DNA of 64,000 nt from Eumeta japonica (Eukaryota; Arthropoda; Insecta; Lepidoptera; Psychidae): positions 868,001-932,000 of the forward strand of contig BGZK01000004.1 in assembly GCA_005406025.1 (NCBI GenBank), in the 5' to 3' direction. The notes under the pieces are model-generated. The model was given only the letters and a program-made list of their open reading frames with translations. It was not told where the DNA came from and did not search any database. The translations under genes and the position numbers were made by a program. Shown here one piece after another: positions 12,020 through 25,004 of this stretch. How positions within the stretch are numbered: the stretch's first letter is position 1; every line of letters starts with the position of its first letter.

Positions 12020-12150
12020 GGTGATCATTGCAGCCCATGGACACTTGCAACTCCAGAGGAGTCATTAATGCGTTGCCGGCGTTTTAAGAAGGAACAGGAT
12101 ATCTGGAATATTTTTAGAAAGGAACTGGATATCTGGAGAGTGGGTTATCG
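12020..12150 (+). repeat. Interspersed repeat family A, head only
   Basis: GTGATCATTGCAGCCCATGG, then GCAACTCCAGAGGAGTCA, then GCGTTGCCGGCGTTTTAAG matches the family A head. An AAGGAAC(A/T)GGATATCTGG segment is duplicated in tandem at about 12090 and 12120. The rest of the family consensus is absent. Confidence 0.7.
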
Positions 12151-12439
12151 CAAATATAAGAGTGTGTAAGAGTCAGCCAGCTCAGTTAGGACGTTGGCTG
12201 CCAGGGCTGTCCGCCAGCACTTTCTACAATCATTCTATAAAATATACGATTGGCGGTTCGCTCGTACAGTATTATACGATTCAGTTCTGTTATTTTTTGT
12301 CAATATATTTTTTTAATTCAATGTATTGTATATAAAGCAATTCTTTTCTGAAAATCAGGGTTTGCGTTATAATAAACAAATAAATGTATTATTGCAATAT
12401 TCTGTTATTTCATTTCAAATTAAACAAAACGATAAATGT

Positions 12440-12790
12440 ATTTTGTCTTTCGAATGCCCCACTGCTGAGGGACAAGTCCCACAATCTTTTTTTTACAGAC
12501 ATTTCAGATCGAGGACCGATCTGAAATATCCGTAAAAATTGTATACCTCGAGCCTTCGACGCTAAGCCCAGTGCTAGTGGGGCACTGTTAACGGCAGTTA
12601 CCATCAGTGTGGAGGCATCCAAGAATGACGGGTCGATTCGTCGAGTTTAACTAAGTTCTCGGAGGCATGTAGTGAGTGCATTAATTTGAATTAAGTTAAA
12701 AACCCATTAGACTGTTTGCTGATGGCCAAGATTGAACTTGGTACTTTTCTTCCAAGGACAGTGCTCTCAATAACTGTCCCACTACCACTC
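12440..12790 (+). repeat. Interspersed repeat with CCCCACTGCTGAGG motif
   Basis: The motif at about 12458 belongs to a repeat that I recognise as common in moth genomes. The block also holds an imperfect foldback at 12501-12527 (11-bp perfect core, ATTTCAGATCG). The family assignment rests on a short motif. Confidence 0.4.
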
Positions 12791-13344
12791 TAGTAATATT
12801 GATATATATATATAATAGTTTTTAATAATAAAAACTAAAAGGTAATCGCGTCCAAAATGAAAATTAGTCTATTGTGCCAGAGGTTTTTAAAACGATTTAT
12901 TATTTTTCTCGTGTTTCGTTTATTAAATATAATTAATACAAGTTAGGAAAGTTTAATGGAAAGGCAATGTAATTTATGAGATTTATTTGTTTTATTTATA
13001 AGTATATTTATAGTCTCCTTGTATAGTCTACTCATTGTAGTTGCCGAAAAGTATGTAATAAAATGATGAAACATTCAATATGAATCAAAATCTGACGTTT
13101 CATTCTTACTGTCCTTTTACCTAAGACGTAAGAAATCATCGTAACTTTAAGGAAATACGTTTGTTTTGTTAGGTTTATGGTGTCACTAATGGATTTTAAT
13201 TGACGGAGTGACTTAATGAAGTGTTTTTTGGCATATGGCATAATAGTTGGAACCCGGAATCCATTGTAAGGGACATCCTTGATCAACATTAGAAAACTAA
13301 CAGCGAGGATTTTAATTTTCTGGTTTCTCCGATTATTTCCGAAG

Positions 13345-14025
13345 CTATCCCAGAGGCTTGGTAGGACTTAGAGAGATGGTAGGACTGTCTGCCGATATTC
13401 TTTGGCATGAATGCATCAAACTCGAAATCCTCTTTGAAAACGATGTCTTTACTGCTTGGTCATTTATCAATTCAGACCATAACATTACGGAACCTCCTAG
13501 TAGACAGTACGCCTGGGATGAAATAGGTAACAAAGCCACCCTCGAAAAACTATTAGAGGAAACGCCTGACGCTACTAATAAAGCTAGGTTGAGAGGTGCT
13601 CTTATCTCAGAACCTAGAGCCTGGTTGCATGGGTTATCTTTACTCATCCTCCGCACATTACTGAATGACAAGTCTCTTCGAGAGGCTGTGACGATTCGGT
13701 TGAGCTGCTATATCTGCGAACCACACTTATGCATTTGTGACTGAGCCATAAAAACTAATGGCTATTACGGGTTGACTTGTCAACGTAGCTCTGTTAGATT
13801 CCCGCACTGATATCATGCGGCGGGCGCTGAGGCGCCAACGTTCCGTGTACGAACGAGCCTTCTGGTCTTAGCCACATGAATGGTGAACAACTTGATGAAT
13901 TGATGTTAATCCCATGGCAAAGAGGGTGCTATTCAATTAGAGATGCCACATGTGTCAACACGTTCGCAAAGTTCCACTTAAATAATACCTCAAGTGCAGT
14001 AGCCTTTGAGGTCAAATTTGCCTAC
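13345..14025 (+). pseudogene. LINE ORF2 C-terminal fragment (LINE 1), 5' segment
   Basis: An uninterrupted 128-codon frame at 13358-13744 carries a conserved post-RT region of non-LTR retrotransposons: a WDEIGNKATLEKLL helix, an ALISEPRAWLHGLSL segment and CYICEPHLCIC with spaced Cys/His. A stop (13740s) and a frameshift follow. The frame then resumes with TNEPSGLSHMNGEQLDELML and CYSIRDATCVNTFAKFHL, which are also family-typical. The reading ends near 14025, where a second LINE in the opposite orientation begins. The family's last residues reappear at 16.05-16.33 kb. This is a dead copy: the RT domain is absent from the window. Confidence 0.7.
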
Positions 14026-14029
14026 ATAC

Positions 14030-16040
14030 TAATTCAAATTCAAATTATCTTTATTTTGTAGGTTATAATTTAATATTTGTAGTATGTCAGAGGATTTGAA
14101 GAATTTATAGTTTTTAATGTTACCAGTTTTTTTTTTAAATACCACTTGTTGCTAAGGCAGTTTATTCTCCAAAAAGTACGAGCACGAAACTTGAGGATAG
14201 CTCTTTTCCACCCAAAATTATATAGAAATACAATCATATAAAAAGCTATTGCAAGAAAAACCATCCCGTAGGAAGTCGAGCTCATTATGTTTATTTATCC
14301 TGTAAATATTCTGAGATTGTCAAACATAATTCCCTTTTGTGAAAAGTGTTTGCTTAATAAATACTTTAAATTTGTATAAGAGTAAATTTTGCATATCCTC
14401 AAAAATCTTATTGAAAATGCGCACACAGAGCCCCCTAAATAAATTCTGGACCCTATGCAGTCGATTAACATGTAAAACAATTTATTTTTATTTATAGAAT
14501 TGAAATTACCTCTATCACTGTTTTTATCTAAACATTCTAAATTTTTTCTTACGTGCTTAAAATTTTGGTAAATAAACTGTGAAGCCACAATAAAAATACC
14601 AACATTTAATTTTGGAGTTAGCAATGTTCATATTGTTGTAATCGAGTGGATGTCATTTAAATTTGATAAATGAAGTGGAATCATCTGCAAACAGTACTAT
14701 CCCATGAATACCCTTAACAAAGCTGGATAAGTAATGAATACAAATCCCTATGTGGACCATGGATCAAGATGATCTCATGTCATTAACATCTATCCTATGA
14801 ACCCTATTAGTTAAATGATCTCATGTGAAACCGGAAACCGTGTTTTTTTGGATATTAAACTATTACTATAAAAATGTAATAGAAGTTCATTCAACTTTTC
14901 AAAAATTTTACTTAATGTCGGCAGTACAGATATAGGTGTAAACTAAATGGGATTCCATTTACTACCGCCTTTGAATATGAGAGCAACTTTACTTTCTTTA
15001 ATCACGCCATGAAACATACTATCATCCAAACATTTATTAAAAACAAGCGCCAAATGTGGTGCAATACAATTAGTAATAGAGTTAACAATTTTAATTGGTA
15101 GACTATGGAGATCAGCAGTTTTTTTCGTATCCAAGAATTAAATGCCTTAATAATGTCTTATGAATTCAAATATTTATATTCTAATTTGTTTTAACAAACG
15201 GAATGTTTTTCTTGAATAAGAACGCAGTAAAAGTAGGAGATGAATTTAGAGATTTTATGGTCAAAATTGAAATGTCAGTAAAAAATGCTTCTAAGACTTC
15301 GGCAACTTCTGTCTGTTTTTAATTTTATCAATTTATTTTAAGCTGAAAGTCAATATCGCGACTTTGAATTTACCAATTTAGTTCTTTATGACATTCCAAG
15401 CTGTTTCCATAAAAGTTTTGCTATTCTTTATTTCACTTTTAATATATTTCATTTTAGTCGCGATACAAATAAGTTTGAAAGTTTTTGAATAATTTATAAT
15501 ATACTCAGAAAATCTCTCGCTTTTATGATATCTTCTTTCGTCATAAAGGTCATATAATCTTTTTCCACTTTTCTGCATTCCTACTGTCGCCCAAATACTG
15601 AACGACAATAACTCATTTATTTTAATAATTCTTGTTTAAAAAATATTGTCGTATTCCTCTTTTATTACCTGAATTATTATTGATTTGTACAACTCATTGT
15701 AATCGTCACAGCATTGCAGTTCGGCAATCCTGTGCATGATACATTTATTAAATACTACCAACCATTTTTCATGCACTAAAATGCATCTTACAACTTTTTT
15801 TAGATTAAATTAACAGGTAGTTTAAAGGACAGTAGTTGACCACTGTGGTCCGATTTCAAATTATTGGTAATATATTTCAGAATTGGTCCAATATTTGTAT
15901 AATTTTATTAAAATATTTCTTAGAGAGACGTGATTGTCATAGGCTCAAAAAAAAAAGTTTTGACGGATTGTAACACCCAAAGAACTCCAGAATTCTACCA
16001 CTGTGATTGGTGAGATAAAGTTTATATTATACTTATTAGA
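14030..16040 (-). mobile_element. Jockey/CR1-like LINE (LINE 2) inserted into LINE 1
   Basis: On the minus strand the decayed ORF shows, in order: the endonuclease C-terminus (SDHSGQLLSFKL, about 15.85 kb); the EN-RT linker with SKTFMETAWNVIKN (15.38-15.6 kb); the RT start, LPIKIVNSITNCIAPHLALV to SKVALIFKGGS (14.94-15.13 kb); then PISVLPTLSKIFEKL; and, near 14.69 kb, FADDS, the RT catalytic box. Several stops and frameshifts interrupt it, and the central RT is shortened. The 3' end near 14040 has a short ATTTGAATTTGAATT tail repeat, as in CR1/Jockey relatives. The 5' end lies near 16040, where LINE 1 resumes. Confidence 0.75.
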
Positions 16041-16044
16041 TGCT

Positions 16045-16330
16045 GTATTTAAAAAATATGTCTTTCAAATATGTGTCTTTCAGCATTTCAGCATTCTGAA
16101 AGACTCTTTTTATACCGGTCGCTTACGAAATAGCCGAGCCATGAGACAGTGGGTCAAAGTCCTTCACAAGAGAGTTGGACAAGAGACTTAGGGACAAAGG
16201 GACGACCCCCATTTTGGATCATATTTGTTTCAAACCCAATCTGTTGCTATTCAACGCGGCAATGCTGCTAGTGTAATGGAGACATTCGGACCAGGTGAGA
16301 CCAGGGTCGGCTTTTTTGTAATATAGCCAT
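16045..16330 (+). pseudogene. LINE 1 C-terminal tail, 3' segment after the nested insertion
   Basis: One frame reads VKVLHKRVGQET, a stop, then DDPHFGSYLFQTQSVAIQRG and NAASVMETFGPG. This matches the extreme C-terminus of the LINE type at 13.35-14.03 kb (GDPRxxSYLxQRxSxAIQRGN is the family pattern as I know it). With the first segment it shows one + strand LINE split by LINE 2. A stop at 16189-16191 confirms that it is dead. Confidence 0.65.
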
Positions 16331-17029
16331 TTTCAGGTTATTGTTTATTTGATTTTTAATTTACTTATATCTTTTAGATAAGTCATTTAATTTGTAGTCC
16401 AATACGTATACTAGTATTTTTTTATTGTATAAAATTAAAATAGTCTTTAAGTTTTGTATTGAATGTCATTATTCGTATTTAAAAAAAATAATTTTAGTCT
16501 AATTTGATGCTATTGATTCATCATGCCTAATGTCTTCCTTTTATGTGTATTAGCTTATGTGATACTCTGCGAAATTGTTTTAATTCATATTTTCATTAAT
16601 AAATATGTCAATAAATGAATATTATTAGTTAAAATATAAATACTGCAATTTGTATGTTTGATTTTGATGTACATAGATGAATACATTTTTGAAAATTGCA
16701 CTTTTTTGGTACGTTGAAATTGAAATTTTAATACCTGCGCCTTCAACTGAATATTTTTATACATAGCAACAAAAAAAGAAATGTAAAATACCGAGTACTT
16801 TGTATTCAATATGAGGTGTAGTATATTTGCAATGGAAATTTAAAATAAACTTACCATCCCTTAGCAAATATAAGAAAGAATAAGACTTTTAGAATTTTTC
16901 TCTTGGAGAAATAAGCGTGACGGAGTCTCTCATTGAAATTCTTCATTTCTTAAACTAAATCAAAATGAAAAATATTTTTAGTAGGTAATAGAATAGCAGT
17001 TAAAATTGTTATTTTATTTTTTGGCATTA

Positions 17030-17800
17030 ACATTACCACCCATCCCAAATGCTTATTCGTCCTGAGAAAAATGGGCAAAAATGTTCAAAAATACAAGATA
17101 CATACTCAATAGTTAATAAAACAAGTACAAGACTTGGATTTACACACGAAACCAACTGATAACCGAGCAGTTCAATCCCAAGGGCTTTTTTATGAACATG
17201 TTCGGATATGGTGTAATATTTTGCTTTATATTGTCATATAACTTTATTAATGAGATTTTTACGTTCATCAAATAACATATCCTAAACTTCAGCCGAAACC
17301 TTATTATTTATTTTACAAGCACCAAGGTCATTCCTATTTCTAGTGTTAATGTTATGGATGTCGCTCGTTTTAGAAGAATTTTATATTTATCTTAACATGT
17401 ACCAGACTTACGTATATGCTTTGTAACGATTAACATTAAATTCTTTAAATTTTGCTCTGGGATATACTTTTGGTTTCAAATTAAAAGAGCACGAATAGCT
17501 TTCTTCTGTCGCACAAAAATGGTGTTAATATCGTCCGCACAACCCCATAACAAAATTCAATATGTCACGAGGCTATTAACAGACCTAAAATAAGCTAACC
17601 CCGCGGTCTTTTCACCTGTAGGTAAGTTGCCAAAAGCTTTTGACTGCATATGTTGCAGAACGAAACTTTTTCGTCAATTTATTTATATGAGGATTCCACT
17701 GTAACTTTATCATCTAAAATGAGACCAAGAAATAGGGTCGTATCCTCAATATCTAATATCTCATCCTTAACTAGTACGTTTGTGTCGACCCGTTCAGTAT
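17030..17800 (-). mobile_element. Jockey-like LINE fragment, RT thumb to 3' end
   Basis: The minus-strand reading includes VKDEILDIEDTTLFLGLILD then DKVTVESSYK (17.67-17.8 kb), CYGVVRTIL (17.54 kb) and DIHNINTRNRNDL (17.36 kb). This is the order of the post-RT region in Jockey-type elements (FLGI.LD, SYGI..W, H.YNTR). It is broken by many stops. Its gene order relative to LINE 2 shows that it is a separate insertion. Confidence 0.6.
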
Positions 17801-17814
17801 TAATAATAATATAA

Positions 17815-18190
17815 TATGAATTCACACCTATTTCTCAGAAGGGTAGGCAGACGCTATAGATTTTCACATACTTCGATCTTTTCATAGCTCTATCGCTTCA
17901 CTGCCATCCGTCAATCTTTTGAGGCATGCTGGTCAGTTTTGAGTGCCTAAAATTTGGTCTGCATACGATTTTCCAGGGCGATCCTTGCCCACTTTTCCAT
18001 CACACACATTCGCTCTATAAATTTGTTTTGTCAGTCTATCTTCATTCATCTTTTCCAGATGGCCAAACCGCAATATACCTCTTTCTACTTTACTCACTAC
18101 ATCTTCCTTCAAATTACACCGCTCTCTGACATCACTGTTCCTACGTCTATCTTTTCGAGACACTCTACACATACTACGCAGCGATCGCAT
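17815..18190 (-). mobile_element. RTE-like LINE 3' fragment with RT C-terminus
   Basis: An 85-codon minus-strand frame starts MRSLRSMCRVSRKDRRRNSD and continues CNLKEDVVSKVERGILRFGH, LEKMNEDRLTKQIYRANVCD. This is the C-terminal region of an RTE-like LINE very abundant in moths. The reading frame then breaks, and the 3' tail ending in TCTGCCTACCCTTCTGAGAA follows at 17.82-17.86 kb. The same 3' tail occurs at 4.0, 6.8, 39.5 and 49.2 kb, and RT bodies of the family lie at 50.5-51.9 and 54.6-55.7 kb. Confidence 0.8.
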
Positions 18191-18699
18191 CTCCTATTAG
18201 ATAATGAAATTTTAACATTTTTTTTTTCTTGACATTTAAAAGAAAATTATTATTAGTAAACGAATTACACATGTAAATTTCTTCATATTATATAAGCGAA
18301 TCTAGTAACTGTTAAAGAGATAATTTTATTTTCCTTCTAAATCCGAAATTAGAGTGAGGTTAGTAATATTCTCCTTGACAGCTTAATTCGTACTGCCGGT
18401 TTGTCATCCCATTGTGTATTGCTTTTAGTTTCATACCAAAAATTTTTCTCAACTTTCTGTAATAAATCTAATTTAAACAATACCTGCGGACGAACCATAT
18501 TCTTATTAAGGATATGTAAATGCATAAGCCTTAACCTGATGTAAATAAACGTCAAATCACTGCTGCTGCTGACCTGAAATGAAAATGGAGGAATAAAATG
18601 AATTGTGATATTGCTATGCCGTGACACATGCGATAGCGATAAATACCATATTTTATTGTTAGGGGCCAGGAGTGCGCCCTGCCAAATAGATATCGAATA

Positions 18700-18860
18700 A
18701 AAACCGCCGTGTCTCATGATTGAAGGCGTCGTCCTCAAACCGAAAGGTACTTGATTCGAGTCTGATCACAGACCAATTGACTAATGACATTTTAACTTGA
18801 ATAAATCTATCGTTCCAGCTTTTGGAGAGTACGTCATTAATAAATATGACTCAAAAGTAG
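18700..18860 (+). mobile_element. tRNA-derived SINE fragment
   Basis: A box A-like TCATGATTGAAGGCG lies near 18715 and a box B-like TGATTCGAGTC at 18752-18762, followed by TGATCACAGACCAATTGACT. The body matches the SINE at 10.7 kb. The end is poorly defined. Confidence 0.6.
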
Positions 18861-18929
18861 TTGTAGACGTCTTATAGCTTTATTATTTTTAACAGCATAT
18901 TTGAGGAGCGCACTAGCGATCAGAGAATG

Positions 18930-19200
18930 TGTAGTCACCTGCGCCCATGGACACTCGTAATCCCAGAGGAGTGATCAGTGCGTCGCCAGCCTCTTGGAAG
19001 GGAGTAGGATATCTAATGGAGGGGAGATCGGGCTATGGAAAAGTGGAATGGGCCACCATAACTTTCACTCACTAGATGAAATGCAACAGCGGTAGCTGCT
19101 ATTTCACGTATTTTTTGGACAGTGTGGTATTATGTCGTATTTCTGTCCTACAGCCAAATTAGCCACAGTATGGCTCTACCACAGTGAAGCGGTATTCTGT
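18930..19200 (+). repeat. Interspersed repeat family A, well preserved copy
   Basis: The full order of blocks is present: GCGCCCATGGACACTCGTAA, CCCAGAGGAGTGATCAGTGC, GGATATCTAATGGAGGGGAG, GGGCCACCATAAC, TCACTCACTAGATGAAATGC, AACAGCGGTAGCTGCT. Confidence 0.8.
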
Positions 19201-19519
19201 ATGGGGGACTATTGTATACCCTAATTTTGTTTAAATTTCGAAGCTGACAGGTCTCGAGTTCAGTAGTCAAGAAGTTAAACCTTTAACAATATTGTAGTTG
19301 TTATTGCTGCAAAAAGAACGTCAGGTATGTGTTACAGAAAAAAGGAAGAGAAAAAGTGATCAATAGAAGCGGCGCAGCCACATCCGCCCGGAAAAGGGCG
19401 CAATACGGAAGACGTACGACGGAAGTGTATTTTTTTTCAACACAAAACATACATTCTCCGCCTACACAGATTGCTTATTTCTCTGACATTCACAGGCCAC
19501 ATTTGATCGTTTTGCGCTA

Positions 19520-21200
19520 AAGGGTTGGTGTTTAACACAAATTTATATCTTTCTTACAAAATGAAATTATGAAAATGTGTAGGCAGTTACGAAACGGAAT
19601 ATTTATTCGTATCTATGTACACTCGAAAAAAATTTAAAAAATGGCAGCTAATTATATTGTATATCTTAAGCGCGAGCGCAGGTATGCTTCTACTATCGCC
19701 TGAAAATCCCGTCTGCACTGTGTGTGTCGACGATAACTAAGAAACTATTTAACTTTTAAACCTATTTTTTTTTTCAATCTCATCACTAATCGTTTAGGAA
19801 GAACTTTATTGAAAATTACAGCTTGATGTAGTACCGATTAGCTGTAATTGAATTTTTTAACTAGCAGTTATTCATGTTTTAATACGCCATTTCGCTTAAA
19901 TATCTAAAATAGAGGTTGAGATTGAGCGAGAAGTTGTTTATTTTGCATTATGATGTCTAATAAATACAAAAAAATATCTATCCTTTTTTCGATTCAAGTT
20001 TACTATAAAGCTATTTGAAAATCGAAAAACAATAAAAGAGCATTTTTGGTGAAATGCTCATATGTTATCTTAAAACTCTAATTTAAATAACATACGTATG
20101 GCACGAGCGGTTAAGGCATGCACATTTGGTTTTACCAAATTTTATTTATTCTGCGTGTAACACAATCATCTGATAGTGTTTTACATTATAAGTATCTAGA
20201 CAATTGAGTTTTACTTGTAGTTTTTCGAATTTTTGACGTGGGAATATAATAATTTCTAGAGAAAAATTGTTTATGTTGATTTCCAATAACACATATTTAG
20301 ATATAATACATGATTTATATACAATATAATATGCAAAATTTACCTTTCACCAGCTTTCACATTAATAATGTCACGCTATTGCCTATTTTATGCAGTGCCA
20401 TCTTTTGTGGAGTACGTTACAATAAGCCTATTCCTGTATCCAATAGCATAACAATAATGCAATTTCTTGAGAACTCTACGAGATGGCGTTGTAAAGCAAC
20501 ATTTAGTAAAATATTTTTTAAAATGTGTTTTCCCATGTATAGACTAACATAGATAAACTTTAAAAACAAAATTATCAAAGTAAAAATTATCGTCGAAATC
20601 GTTAGAACCGTTTTCAAAGTATTCGATATATAAATTTATATATACATATATGTATAAAAGAATTGCTTATTTAAAGTAATAACATATTGTCGGAGGCTTT
20701 GCCATCTTATTTACATTAATAAAGATCGAAAACATATAAATACATACAAACTAGAATGTGTATGGTCTCTAGGATTATTTTATGGCTAAATGGGTTGTTT
20801 ATTTATATAGTAATTTTACATTTGATTTTCATTACAAATATTTAAATTTGAAAAACGCTTTCCTCAAGTTCCTTGCTTGTTTCTAATAAAACAAAAAAAA
20901 AAAAAAAAACTATCTTTCAAACGAGTGGCGAGTTTATAAAATATGTATAATTATGTATTTTAGCTGTGACTTACGAAATTTCACCTGATATTATGAAATA
21001 AAAACACTTAAAAATACCATTAAATTATTGTCGCACCGGCTTTTTAACAAACTATTTTCTGTTGTTTGTTTGTCTAAAAAAATAGAATGATATTTTTTTT
21101 TTTAATGTTATAAAATTATATTTCAATTAAATGAATTATAGCCATTTAGCATCATAATATAAGACGTATGTCATGTTATATTGAGTCTGTACCTATCTAA
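19520..21200. other. AT-rich stretch with a possible SINE head
   Basis: Mostly AT-rich DNA with poly(A)/(T) runs, including a long A run at 20888-20908. A tRNA-like GGCACGAGCGGTTAAGGC at about 20100 resembles a SINE box A, but no box B follows convincingly. No gene was recognised. Confidence 0.45.
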
Positions 21201-21509
21201 TAATTAGACAATTATTGGAATGTAGTGAAAGCTTCTTAGAGAGGTGATGGTCAAGATTCAATTGACCAATAACTTGAATCGAATAAGTACGACTTGCTCT
21301 GTGCCCAACAAAGCACGTTTTGCCGTTGGTCCCGACCGTTGCCATCACGTCGATGCCAACGATTGGTTTAGCAGCCCCTAAGCTGAGTCAGGCCAACTTG
21401 GCAAGCTTGAAGTGTAAACCCTTCACTCACAAATAAATTATGGGAGGGTATGCCCCAACTTTTAGATTATTTAAAAATGATAACATACTTTTTACAGCAC
21501 TTTCAAAGG

Positions 21510-21720
21510 ATAAACGAGTATGTGAGCCGCCAAAATTGGTGGTCACTGCCACCAACATACACTCGCAACCTCAGAGAAGGTCCATAGAGGGACAGTGGGT
21601 TACCGAAACTCTTACTCGCCAGACAAACCGCAACGGTGGAAGCTGCTGCTTTACGTCCGTATTGTATGAGAGTGCGGTATCAAGCTGAGCCGAACCGGCT
21701 CATTTTCGTGCTGCAACCGC
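21510..21720 (+). repeat. Interspersed repeat family A, diverged copy
   Basis: The blocks are CACTCGCAACCTCAGAG, GTTACCGAAACTCTTACTCG, AACCGCAACGGTGGAAGCTG and CTTTACGTCCGTATTGTATG. The middle third of the family is deleted. Confidence 0.7.
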
Positions 21721-21889
21721 GTCAGTCTCATCGTGACTAACACTCTTTACTGTGAAAACTCCTTCGAATAGCGGGTATTTGACTAAGTAGCTTCCGTATA
21801 TGATCCGGTTCCTCTAACACCAGAACGTCGATTAACCTCCTGATGCTATCGGTCCGATCCCCTTGCTCAATATTCTAATTTGCCAAAAT

Positions 21890-22110
21890 AAACAATCAGG
21901 CCGGCTGCACATAAAATTTAATAAATCGCGGCGGCGCGCGCGCCGGGCCCGCTATCGCGCGGAACGCTCGACGCCGAAATTGCCTGTCTCGCGTTTACGA
22001 TCACCTATTATTGACTGAAGGGTTATAAACCGCCGTAAATGCGGGTAGTCGGGCGCGACGCGGGCGCATTACCGCGCAAACTGCCGTGCTCGGCTAAAAA
22101 GCGATGAAAT
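21890..22110. other. Very GC/CpG-rich island, candidate conserved regulatory DNA
   Basis: GCGGCGGCGCGCGCGCC at about 21930 opens the most GC-rich block of the window. It continues with TTATTGACTGAAGGGTTATA and repeated GGGCGCGACGCGGGCGC. The block is unique in the window and noncoding. Its contrast with the flanks suggests selection or a CpG island, but this is an inference. Confidence 0.4.
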
Positions 22111-22299
22111 ATATTTATCGTATACGTGTTTATAGGTGAACGTGTATGTGTACCTCTACGTAATTTTTTTACGTATATACCATAGCGCTAACACAGACTG
22201 GGATAAGACAGTTTACCGTAAACCGTATAGTATATGAGCGCTATAGATATAATTTAGAAAGTTGTATAGGTAATGTAACATAGATGGCAGCACGATAAC

Positions 22300-24800
22300 C
22301 GACAGTAGCGACGCGGTGCGAATAAAAAAATAAACTTTCTTGATCTGTCGCCCACATGCAAAAAATATTTATGTTCACTGCCATCCATCTCAGCAGAAAC
22401 ATGTTTATGATATGTATTATTTTATTTTAATTTATTATCATAAAAATTGTGAAAAATGGACTTCGGTAGATTAACAATGATTGATACTAAACCACCGAAA
22501 AGTTTTTCTATGTATTTCCTGCGAAAACTGTAGGACTGACGTAGGAGATTTTTAGATTTTTTTCTTTTGCCAATAAAATGATCGCTGCAGACTGGCATTT
22601 TTAGACAGGAGCCACTTGTTTAAATATATTCTAAAAGAAAATAAATGGTTTAAAGTTAATACCGTTCATTGAAAATGTATTTATAACGAATAGTAATTTC
22701 ATAAAATGTATTAATTGGATGCAACTTGTAAATGCTTAAAAAAATTTTTTACATGCATTTCTTTATTGCACTTCTGCATTTTATTTTGCTTTATACTCAG
22801 CCATGGGATATGAACACTACTATAGTAAAAACAAATGAACTTTTATACCATCAAAATTACGTACATTTTTCTTGCATCTATTCTATTTGAGCATCCAGAA
22901 ATGTAACAATACATCTTAATAACATGTTTTTAAACTTTTCCTTTGTAGTGTGGCAACGGAGAATACAAAATATATTGACAAACAAAGCACGGATTTGGAG
23001 TGACAACCACGAATTTATACCACCAGATGACAGAGTCTTGTCGACGCGCGTTACCTGTTTTTAACACCAACACAACGGTCAAATCATGTACAAGGAGTCA
23101 CAAAGCAAAATGTCGCCGTGAATGTTCTTCAATCAGTCTTTTAAACTAGTAGTAGAGTAACGCATAAAATTAAGCGTCTTTCACTAAATCTCATTGCATT
23201 GACTGTCCAAGTACTATAGGGAGTAGAGTGCTTTTGCTGCGTTCTTAAATTTTTTTCTGCTAAATGTATTCACCATATAACCACTGTCGCTCGCTCATCT
23301 ATTGATAGGGTCACTGTACAGCATAATAATACTGTACGGTAACCCTATCGTGCAATGCGCTTGCCCAGATACTGATCATAAAAATAGATCAAACAGACAG
23401 ATCTTATATATCCATCAAAGAATTTACGAGCGTTTACATTCCGAAGCTATTGGAATAACTTCAAGCCAGGATGACGAGTGTGTTTTGCGAGTTTTCGCGT
23501 TTCGCGTTTCGCGACAGACCTTCTGTAGTTAAACGAAGGAGGAGTGCGAGACGGCCACCTAATCCACATTGTGTAAAAAAAAGTGACTGTTATGCCAAAA
23601 AATAAACTAAAATGCAGCCGAGGGACCTCTTAGATCAAAAAGTGCTCCACTGAATGATCCATCAACTGCATTGTACTTCATTTGGCGGATTATTAGTATT
23701 TTAAGGTTTTTTTTTTATTGTTTATGCTTTTATTTTTACTTGAACTAGTTATCCGCGTGATAATAGAAAAGTTCAAAACATAAATCAATCGCCTATGAAA
23801 CCATTCACTTATTTAGTCATTCACAGTCTTATTAAAGTCGTTTGTAGCTAAAGATGAAATGTTTGTTTTGCATGTACACTCTGCCTATTTAAAATTTATG
23901 CATATAATATCATTTATTTTGAAATCTTGTTATTAAGTCCTTAAATTTGATAGCCATATTGTAATAATTCAAGACTTTTTTTGATATTTGAAAATAGCAC
24001 AATACTGCCACCATATTGATTTTTAATAAAATTATAGCCAGTGCCACTCAGGTTGACGCAAGGATTCCAAGAATACTCTATACATCCAAATCTGTTTAGA
24101 CATATAAAAGTTATTAGGGTATAAAGAAACCCCCATGCACAAATACATACTAAACCCTGAAAACAACTCCTCTATTCGCTTTTCACTCTACTGCAGAATT
24201 ACACCCTTTTTAAGACACTCGTGTAAAAAGTGTCAGAAAGTACGACGGCCTCGTGGTGGTTACGCACGCTTTTGTGATTTATAGACATTGGATTGTTTTA
24301 GTTATTTTTATTTAGTCAGTTGTAATAAATAATAAAAAGTTCCCTTAAACAAACATACAATTAATGCTTGCAGCATTCATGTTAGAGGAAGAAGTATTCG
24401 GTTTCTGAAGACAAGATTTGTTTCTCTCGTAAATCTAGTCGCCGGTGGAGCAAAAGGAATTAAATTGAAGGAAACTTTTGACAATTTTAACGGACGCAAT
24501 CTTACGGCAGTCGAACTAGGTGATTATAGTAGTTGACCTGACACCATTAGCAATCTGGATCGTCGGGTGCAATCTCAGCTATAAAGTTTTACGGCAGCAC
24601 ACCGCGGATTTTAATAGTCGACAGAACGAAACCGTTCAAAATGTTCGTTGTCATTCTGTACGTCACGATACCACGTGTTTGTCTAAAAATCTTACCCCTT
24701 TCTCGCCTTCCTCGAGCTCCACCGCATTAGAGTAGGACGCTGTGTTTACGACTTTTACGCGATCAGCGCACATGTCAAGCAATCGTCGGACAAAGTCGTC
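22300..24800. other. Unassigned stretch
   Basis: No recognisable transposon or gene. There is an imperfect foldback at about 23304-23350 (GATAGGG...CCCTATC). The 24400-24800 part is GC-richer and could be host single-copy DNA. The open frames are short and featureless. Confidence 0.4.
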
Positions 24801-25004
24801 GTATCATTTTTTGGGCCGGTCGTTTAAATGAAACAGAGCCCTACGATAAAATAAAACAACCAAATATTTTTTTTGTAAAACAAGCTATTAAAGCATAAAT
24901 AATCAATATTATGACAGTGGAAATGCTGAATATGCGACATTTACTTACTTCAGGTAAGTACAGGTACTTTATAAAAGTTTGTAGTGTAGTTAAAATAAAA
25001 ATAA

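Noticed and set aside
11666..12065. Two minus-strand frames rich in Cys-Val
   Set aside because: They are translations of a CA microsatellite and the family A repeat head.
13345..13671. Minus-strand 108-codon frame opposite the LINE domain
   Set aside because: Antisense shadow of the plus-strand LINE coding.
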